A DNA stretch of 64,000 nt, taken from an uncultured Prevotellaceae bacterium (GTDB lineage: Bacteria; Bacteroidota; Bacteroidia; Bacteroidales; Muribaculaceae). A program made the translations under genes and the position numbers. Below the pieces are notes generated by a model that was given only the letters and a program-made list of their open reading frames with translations, was not told the DNA's origin and ran no database searches. Shown piece by piece: positions 59,628 through 64,000 of this stretch. Location: assembly GCA_900317835.1 (NCBI GenBank), contig ONIL01000014.1, positions 1 to 64,000 on the forward strand. Reading direction: 5' to 3'. Within the stretch, counting starts at the first letter, position 1. Each line of letters opens with the position of its first letter.

Positions 59628-60560
59628 ATGAAAATGTCAAGATATATTATTGCAATAGCATCGCTTGCAGTTCTGGCGACGGCTTGTGACACGGAGCCTG
59701 AAGCACTGGATTTGCAGCCGTTGAAGGAGTATAGCGAGGAGTATTACCAGGCCCTGCGCGATTACAAGGCTAGCGAACATGAGATTTGCTACGTTTATTA
59801 TGCCGATTGGGCACCCATTGAGGGGGCCAGTGGCTACAAGGATCCCGCATCGTGGGGCGAACGCATTATCGGCTTGCCTGACAGCATCGACATCGTGAAC
59901 CTGTGGATGGGCATCCCTACACCCGAGACTCACCCTGTGGCCTATCAGGACATGATTGAGACACGCGAGAAGAAAGGTACTCGTTTCGTGTTCCATGCCG
60001 ATGCGTCGAACTATAATCATCGGTTTGCTGTTGACGGACGTTCTTATGACCTATCTGGTGACCGCAGCGAGGAGGCCATCCGCGCCTATGCCCGTTGGGT
60101 ATGTGACACTGTTATCAAGACAGGGCTTGACGGTGCCGATTTTGACTATGAGGGTTGGAACGGCCAACACCTGATGTGGGCCATCGAGGAGTGTGACAAG
60201 ATTTTCGGTTCCAATGGCCAGCATCCCGAGAAATTGGTCATCGTCGATTACTTTTCGGTATCGCCTCCTGTGGCCTGCGACCCCTATGTGGACTACTACA
60301 TCAAGCAGGCCTATAGCCAGCAGGGCGCTGGGGTAGGGGCCATGGGTCATCTTGACGAGAAGACTGTCTATTGCGAATCCTTCGGCCAGAAGCCCACTGG
60401 CGGCGAGATTTTCAACTATGCCGCTTGGGAACCCGAAGTCGGTCACAAGGGTGGATGTGGTGCCTACTATGTGGAGCGCAACTACTATAACACGAGCGAT
60501 GGGGTGCCCTATGGTGCCATCCGCCGTGCCATCCAGATTATGAACCCAGCCAAGAATTAA
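59628..60560 (+). CDS. GH18 endo-beta-N-acetylglucosaminidase-like lipoprotein
   Basis: A 310-residue surface lipoprotein (signal ending VLATAC) with a glycoside hydrolase 18 barrel. The catalytic motif DGxDxDxE is intact as DGADFDYE at residues 168-175, with E175 as acid/base and D173 as its helper. The short, single-domain form and the SusC/SusD neighbours resemble Bacteroides GH18 enzymes that release N-glycans by cutting the chitobiose core, rather than true chitinases. It is followed 12 bases later by a DUF1735/LamG lipoprotein, a common partner in such loci. A chitin-type substrate remains possible. Confidence 0.88.
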   Translation: MKMSRYIIAIASLAVLATACDTEPEALDLQPLKEYSEEYYQALRDYKASEHEICYVYYADWAPIEGASGYKDPASWGERIIGLPDSIDIVNLWMGIPTPETHPVAYQDMIETREKKGTRFVFHADASNYNHRFAVDGRSYDLSGDRSEEAIRAYARWVCDTVIKTGLDGADFDYEGWNGQHLMWAIEECDKIFGSNGQHPEKLVIVDYFSVSPPVACDPYVDYYIKQAYSQQGAGVGAMGHLDEKTVYCESFGQKPTGGEIFNYAAWEPEVGHKGGCGAYYVERNYYNTSDGVPYGAIRRAIQIMNPAKN

Positions 60561-60572
60561 AGGCACTTATAA

Positions 60573-61805
60573 ATGAACCAGAATATGAAGAAGACGATCA
60601 TTAGTATAATAGTGGTGCTGACAACTGCCTTGCTGTTCACGGCATGTGACAGTGAGGGTGACAAGTTCGACTATCAAAAGGTGGGCTTGCTCATCTCGGG
60701 CACCGAGCAAGTGCCGGTGCAGCGCTTCACTGTAGATGAATTGCCGGCAACCTATGCTGTGACTATCAAGGCCACACGCCGTTGCGAGCGGCCTGTCACA
60801 GCGCGGCTTGCCATCGACACGGCGCTGGTGCGCGAGTATAATGCCAAGCATGGAACGGCCTATTACCCCGTGCCACAATCGTGCGTCAAACTTGAGAATG
60901 GAGAAGTGACTATCCAGCCTGGCGACGCGTTGTCAACTGCTGCTCAAGTGCAGGTAGTCAGCACTGATGGTTTCATCGAGGGTGCCACCTATGTCATCCC
61001 GGTTACCATCCAGCAGATTTCAGGCGACGGGGGTGAGGTTATTGAAAGTTCCCGCACGATCTTTTTGCAGATTTCCCGCATCATCTCGTTCTATTCTCTT
61101 GAGAATGACATGAACGCATCGTCCAACTACATCTTCCCCGATGACAAGATGGTGAATCTGACCAACTACACCATTGAGTTCAAGGTCTATTCCTACAAAT
61201 TTGGCAATGTGGGCAACATCAAACGCATGCTTGCCATCGAGGGCAAGAACGAGGAGGAAGCCAACATGTTCCGCTTTGGCGAGAACGGATCGGCTGGTGG
61301 CGATATCCTGCAGTGGGTATTACCTGGTGGACGGTGTTTTTCCAACACCCATTTCAAGACTAACCGCTGGTATCTCGTGTCCTGCACCTACGATGGAACG
61401 ACCTTCAAGATGTATGTCGATGGAGTGGAAGATGCCCAAACCACGGGCTCTGGAAAAGCCACTTCATTCCAGCGCTTTGAGTTGGGCATGTCGTGGGGTG
61501 GATATCGCAGTAGCCAGTTCTTCCAGGGACGGTTGTGCGAGGTGCGCGTGTGGAACCGTGCGCTCACGGCCAGTGAGATTTCCACTGGTTTTGCTGGTGT
61601 GAATGCCCATAGTGACGGCTTGGTCGCCTACTGGAAAATGAACGAGGGCGAGGGCCATATCTTCCACGATGCCACGGGTCATGGCTATGACATGGATTGG
61701 ACCGACACATGGCGTGACGATCACGAGAACGGTGTCCTTGTTGCCCATGATTATAGCCAGTACATCCACTGGATCAAGGACGACAACAACAAGGTTGCCC
61801 AGTAA
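60573..61805 (+). CDS. DUF1735/LamG surface lipoprotein of the SusCD locus
   Basis: A 410-residue lipoprotein (signal ending LLFTAC). The N-terminal region (about 30-165) resembles the DUF1735 (BT_3987-like N-terminal) domain and includes RLAIDTALVREYNAKHG. The C-terminal region (about 175-375) is a concanavalin/LamG-type sandwich with NYTIEFKVYSYK, YLVSCTYDGTTFKMYVDG and VRVWNRALTASE. Such proteins bind glycan at the cell surface beside GH18 enzymes in N-glycan loci. No catalytic residues are evident. ATG at 60573 or 60585 may be the start; the lipobox is compatible with both. Confidence 0.88.
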   Translation: MNQNMKKTIISIIVVLTTALLFTACDSEGDKFDYQKVGLLISGTEQVPVQRFTVDELPATYAVTIKATRRCERPVTARLAIDTALVREYNAKHGTAYYPVPQSCVKLENGEVTIQPGDALSTAAQVQVVSTDGFIEGATYVIPVTIQQISGDGGEVIESSRTIFLQISRIISFYSLENDMNASSNYIFPDDKMVNLTNYTIEFKVYSYKFGNVGNIKRMLAIEGKNEEEANMFRFGENGSAGGDILQWVLPGGRCFSNTHFKTNRWYLVSCTYDGTTFKMYVDGVEDAQTTGSGKATSFQRFELGMSWGGYRSSQFFQGRLCEVRVWNRALTASEISTGFAGVNAHSDGLVAYWKMNEGEGHIFHDATGHGYDMDWTDTWRDDHENGVLVAHDYSQYIHWIKDDNNKVAQ

Positions 61806-61828
61806 CTTGCCCATGGGTTATACACGTT

Positions 61829-61863
61829 TTTGAATGGCAGGTGAGAAAAAATGACTACCTTTG
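61829..61863 (+). promoter_or_regulatory. Possible manA promoter
   Basis: TTTG at 61829-61832 and TACCTTTG at 61856-61863 with 23 bases between. The -7 box is good and the spacing long. The ATG at 61882 lies 18 bases further, which shows that the in-frame TTG at 61861 is not the start. It would allow manA to be expressed apart from the SusCD locus. Confidence 0.5.
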
Positions 61864-61881
61864 CCGAGAAATGAAGATACT

Positions 61882-62856
61882 ATGCAAATCTATAAGTTCA
61901 ACAGCATATTGAAATTTGTCCTGTGGGGCGGTGACAAGATTATGGCTTTCAAGGGCTTGCCTTCCTCTCATGAGTCCATCGGCGAAAGTTGGGAACTGTC
62001 GGCCATGCCTGGCCGTGAGTCGGTTGTTGCCGAGGGCGATGAAAAAGGATTGTCATTGACCGAGTTGGTAAAACGATATGGGGACCAATTGGTGGGTAAA
62101 GACGTCTATCGACGCTATGGCGACCGTTTTCCCTTGCTTGTCAAACTGATTGATGCAAAGCGTGATCTCTCGATCCAGGTGCATCCTGGCGATGAACTGG
62201 CATCCCGTCGTCACGGCTGTACTGGCAAGAATGAGATGTGGTACATCCTGCAGGCCGAAGATGGAGCGTTGATCCGCACGGGCTTTAACCGCAAGATGTC
62301 AGGCGAGGAATTGGACCGTCGCCTGGCCGATGGTTCCTTGCTCGACGTTGTCAATTGCACGGCATCGCAACCAGGTGATACCTTCTATATCCCTGCAGGT
62401 CAAATCCATGCCATCGGTGCAGGAAATCTGTTGATTGAGATCCAGCAGTCGAGTGACATCACCTATCGTGTGTGGGACTACGACCGCCGCGACTCCGATG
62501 GCAACCTGCGCCAACTGCATGTGCAGGAAGCGCACGAGGCGCTCGACTACAATGCCCGTGATGGCCAGGTGCATGATATGCCCCATGTGGGAAACGGTCT
62601 CACTCGGCTAGTGCAGAGTGATGAGTTTGTGGTGTATCATCTTGATGTCAATGGCTATAATAGGCAGGAGTTTGCCGGAGAACACTCTTTTGTTGCTCTG
62701 GTTTGTGTTGAGGGAAAAACCAACATCACTGTTGATGGAATGCCTCAAGTCATTATTTCTCAGGGAGAAACGGCTCTTGTTCCTGCAATAGCCGATAGGG
62801 TAGAGTTCAATGGATCTGCCCGACTTCTAATGACGATTGTCCCAAATAAAAACTAA
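61882..62856 (+). CDS. manA: Mannose-6-phosphate isomerase, class I
   Basis: A 324-residue cupin-fold zinc enzyme that interconverts mannose 6-phosphate and fructose 6-phosphate. It starts YKFNSILKFVLWGGDKI, with zinc ligands in SIQVHPGDELA and GKNEMWYIL and a third in PAGQIHAIGAG. The length is typical of the short bacterial class I type. It lies just after the GH18 locus and could channel mannose from N-glycans into glycolysis, but it has its own likely promoter and is a housekeeping enzyme in many relatives. mltG follows after 13 bases. Confidence 0.95.
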   Translation: MQIYKFNSILKFVLWGGDKIMAFKGLPSSHESIGESWELSAMPGRESVVAEGDEKGLSLTELVKRYGDQLVGKDVYRRYGDRFPLLVKLIDAKRDLSIQVHPGDELASRRHGCTGKNEMWYILQAEDGALIRTGFNRKMSGEELDRRLADGSLLDVVNCTASQPGDTFYIPAGQIHAIGAGNLLIEIQQSSDITYRVWDYDRRDSDGNLRQLHVQEAHEALDYNARDGQVHDMPHVGNGLTRLVQSDEFVVYHLDVNGYNRQEFAGEHSFVALVCVEGKTNITVDGMPQVIISQGETALVPAIADRVEFNGSARLLMTIVPNKN

Positions 62857-62869
62857 AGACTTAAGTAAT

Positions 62870-63883
62870 ATGAACAAGAAAAAATGGATTATCGGTGCTA
62901 TTGTCGCACTTGTGGTAATATTGGCGGCATGTTTTGCCCTGCCTTATCTGTTATCGGGCGCGCCTGCCGATGGGCTTATCAAGATGCGTAAAGGGAGCAC
63001 CATTGAATCGATACAGGATAGCGTCCAGGCCAATGTCGAGGTGAACTACGGTAAGCGTGTAGGTGCGATGTTGCGTCTCATGCATGCCAAGGTTGAGAAC
63101 CGTGAGGGCGCATTCCTTATCCCTAAGGGTATGTCACCCTTCACAGCCGCCCGTTTCATCAAGAACGGTGCCCAAAGTGGTGTGCGCTTCACATTTAACA
63201 ATGTGCGCACGCTAGAAGAGTGGACCGAGCGCTGGGGCGAAACCTTCATGGCTGGACCGGACGATATGCGCAAAGCATTGAAAGACAGTGCCGTGTGTGC
63301 CAAGTATGGCAAGACCCCTCAGACCATCGCCTGCCTGTTGATGCCCGATACTTATGAGTTCTACTGGAACATCTCGCCCGAGAAGATGCTTGACCGCATG
63401 CATGACTACTACAATGAGTTCTGGACCAGCGAACGCAAGGCCAAAGCTGAGCGTTTGGGCCTCTCCCCTGACCAGGTGGCGACAATCGCTTCGATTGTCG
63501 AGGAGGAGACCAGTAAGGCCGATGAACGCGGCAAGGTGGCCCGTTTGTACCTCAACCGTTACCAGCAGGGTATGAGGCTCCAAGCCGACCCGACGGTGAA
63601 ATTCGCCATTGGAGATTTCTCGATCAAGCGCATCACGGTGCCCATGACCCAAATCAATTCGCCCTACAATACTTACCGTGTTGACGGTTTGCCCCCTGGT
63701 CCTATCCGTTTGCCCGAGAAATCGACCATCGACGCTGTGCTCGATGCCCCTCAGCACGACTATCTCTACATGTGCGCTCGTGCTGACTTCAGCGGTTATC
63801 ACGATTTCACTCGTGACTATGCTTCACACCTCGACAATGCCCACCGTTACCAGGCGGCGCTCAATTCCCGTGGTATCAAGTAG
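62870..63883 (+). CDS. mltG: Endolytic murein transglycosylase MltG
   Basis: A 337-residue inner-membrane lytic transglycosylase (YceG family) that cuts nascent glycan strands and sets their length. One membrane helix lies near residues 6-27 (IIGAIVALVVILAACFAL). A LysM-like part follows, and the catalytic domain has the motif IVEEETSKADERGKVA with the conserved acid at about E211-E213. MRLQADPTVKFAIG and SPYNTYRVDGLPPGPI complete it. ATG at 62870 is preferred over the in-frame start at 62837, which overlaps manA. The C-terminus is complete. Confidence 0.94.
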   Translation: MNKKKWIIGAIVALVVILAACFALPYLLSGAPADGLIKMRKGSTIESIQDSVQANVEVNYGKRVGAMLRLMHAKVENREGAFLIPKGMSPFTAARFIKNGAQSGVRFTFNNVRTLEEWTERWGETFMAGPDDMRKALKDSAVCAKYGKTPQTIACLLMPDTYEFYWNISPEKMLDRMHDYYNEFWTSERKAKAERLGLSPDQVATIASIVEEETSKADERGKVARLYLNRYQQGMRLQADPTVKFAIGDFSIKRITVPMTQINSPYNTYRVDGLPPGPIRLPEKSTIDAVLDAPQHDYLYMCARADFSGYHDFTRDYASHLDNAHRYQAALNSRGIK

Positions 63884-63921
63884 AAGCCGACATTCATAAT
63901 AACTGAAGATCTTAAGAAAAA

Positions 63922-64000
63922 ATGGAAAACGAAGATAATTTGGTCATTTTTGACAAGTACAGCAACGCTGTTGACGCTAACATCGTCAAGGGTGCGCTCG
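63922..64000 (+). CDS. Small DUF2007-like protein, N-terminal part only
   Basis: The first 26 codons of a gene that runs off the window, starting at the ATG at 63922, 38 bases after mltG. The peptide (VIFDKYSNAVDANIVKGAL) resembles the opening strand and helix of DUF2007, a family of putative signal-transducing proteins of about 70-130 residues. Too little is visible for a firm call. Confidence 0.5.
   Translation, partial: MENEDNLVIFDKYSNAVDANIVKGAL

Overview
The window looks like a chromosomal segment of a gut-type Bacteroidales bacterium (Bacteroidota). The basis is a SusC/SusD pair, promoters of the TTTG-N19-TAnnTTTG type, BspA-like leucine-rich-repeat and FISUMP surface proteins, several secreted proteins ending in dockerin-like modules, and a C10 (streptopain-type) protease. 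A Prevotellaceae or Muribaculaceae member would fit, but the genus cannot be fixed from the sequence alone. No tRNA, rRNA, CRISPR array or insertion sequence was recognised. Layout: (1) 1-22649, + strand, is the distal part of a surface-polysaccharide locus. It starts with the tail of a glycosyltransferase, then three glycosyltransferases, a PglC-type priming phosphosugar transferase and a double-length PglD-type acyltransferase. Next comes an unusual acyl-building block (5219-17458): SDR, four free-standing acyl carrier proteins, an AMP-forming acyl ligase, two ketoacyl-ACP synthase III-like enzymes, an ATP-grasp protein, an MBL-fold hydrolase, a PglE-type aminotransferase, a second PglD, a VOC protein, a GT2 and an FkbH-like HAD-IIIC protein. 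A membrane acyltransferase, an EEP-family phosphohydrolase, a beta-helix lipoprotein and a GHL10-type glycosidase close the run before a hairpin terminator. (2) 22768-25368, - strand: a MarC membrane protein and a TPR membrane regulator-like protein. (3) 25868-29086, + strand: valS and rpiB. (4) 29173-36972, - strand: an endonuclease I with a dockerin-like tail, rlmN, a secreted esterase and a 1251-residue BspA-like protein. (5) 37160-40174, - strand: pruA and rocD, which together turn ornithine into glutamate. (6) 40501-42099, + strand: an Ig-like/dockerin/FISUMP surface protein. (7) 42304-44706, - strand: HU protein, a 30-residue AURKAIP1/COX24-type ribosomal peptide and RNase G, with a structured leader candidate before RNase G. 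(8) 44972-51366, + strand: a SufT/MIP18-type protein, LpxH, a PAP2 phosphatase, IspD, RecG and an M23/LysM peptidase. (9) 51440-54362, - strand: a C10 protease with a dockerin-like tail and a small secreted protein. (10) 54675-61805, + strand: a four-gene polysaccharide-utilisation locus (SusC, SusD, GH18 endoglycosidase, DUF1735/LamG lipoprotein) resembling known N-glycan loci, followed by manA, mltG and the start of a small DUF2007-like gene. How the genes work together: PglC, PglD and PglE homologues in one run point to an N-acylated amino-deoxy sugar as the first sugar of the glycan. The ACP, ligase, KAS III and FkbH genes embedded among them suggest an ACP-tethered acyl or glyceryl-derived group is built and attached to that glycan. 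Paralogous PglD, ACP and KAS III genes occur twice in the same order, each ACP with its own promoter, so the block probably arose by duplication. This is the best candidate in the window for an uncharacterised system.
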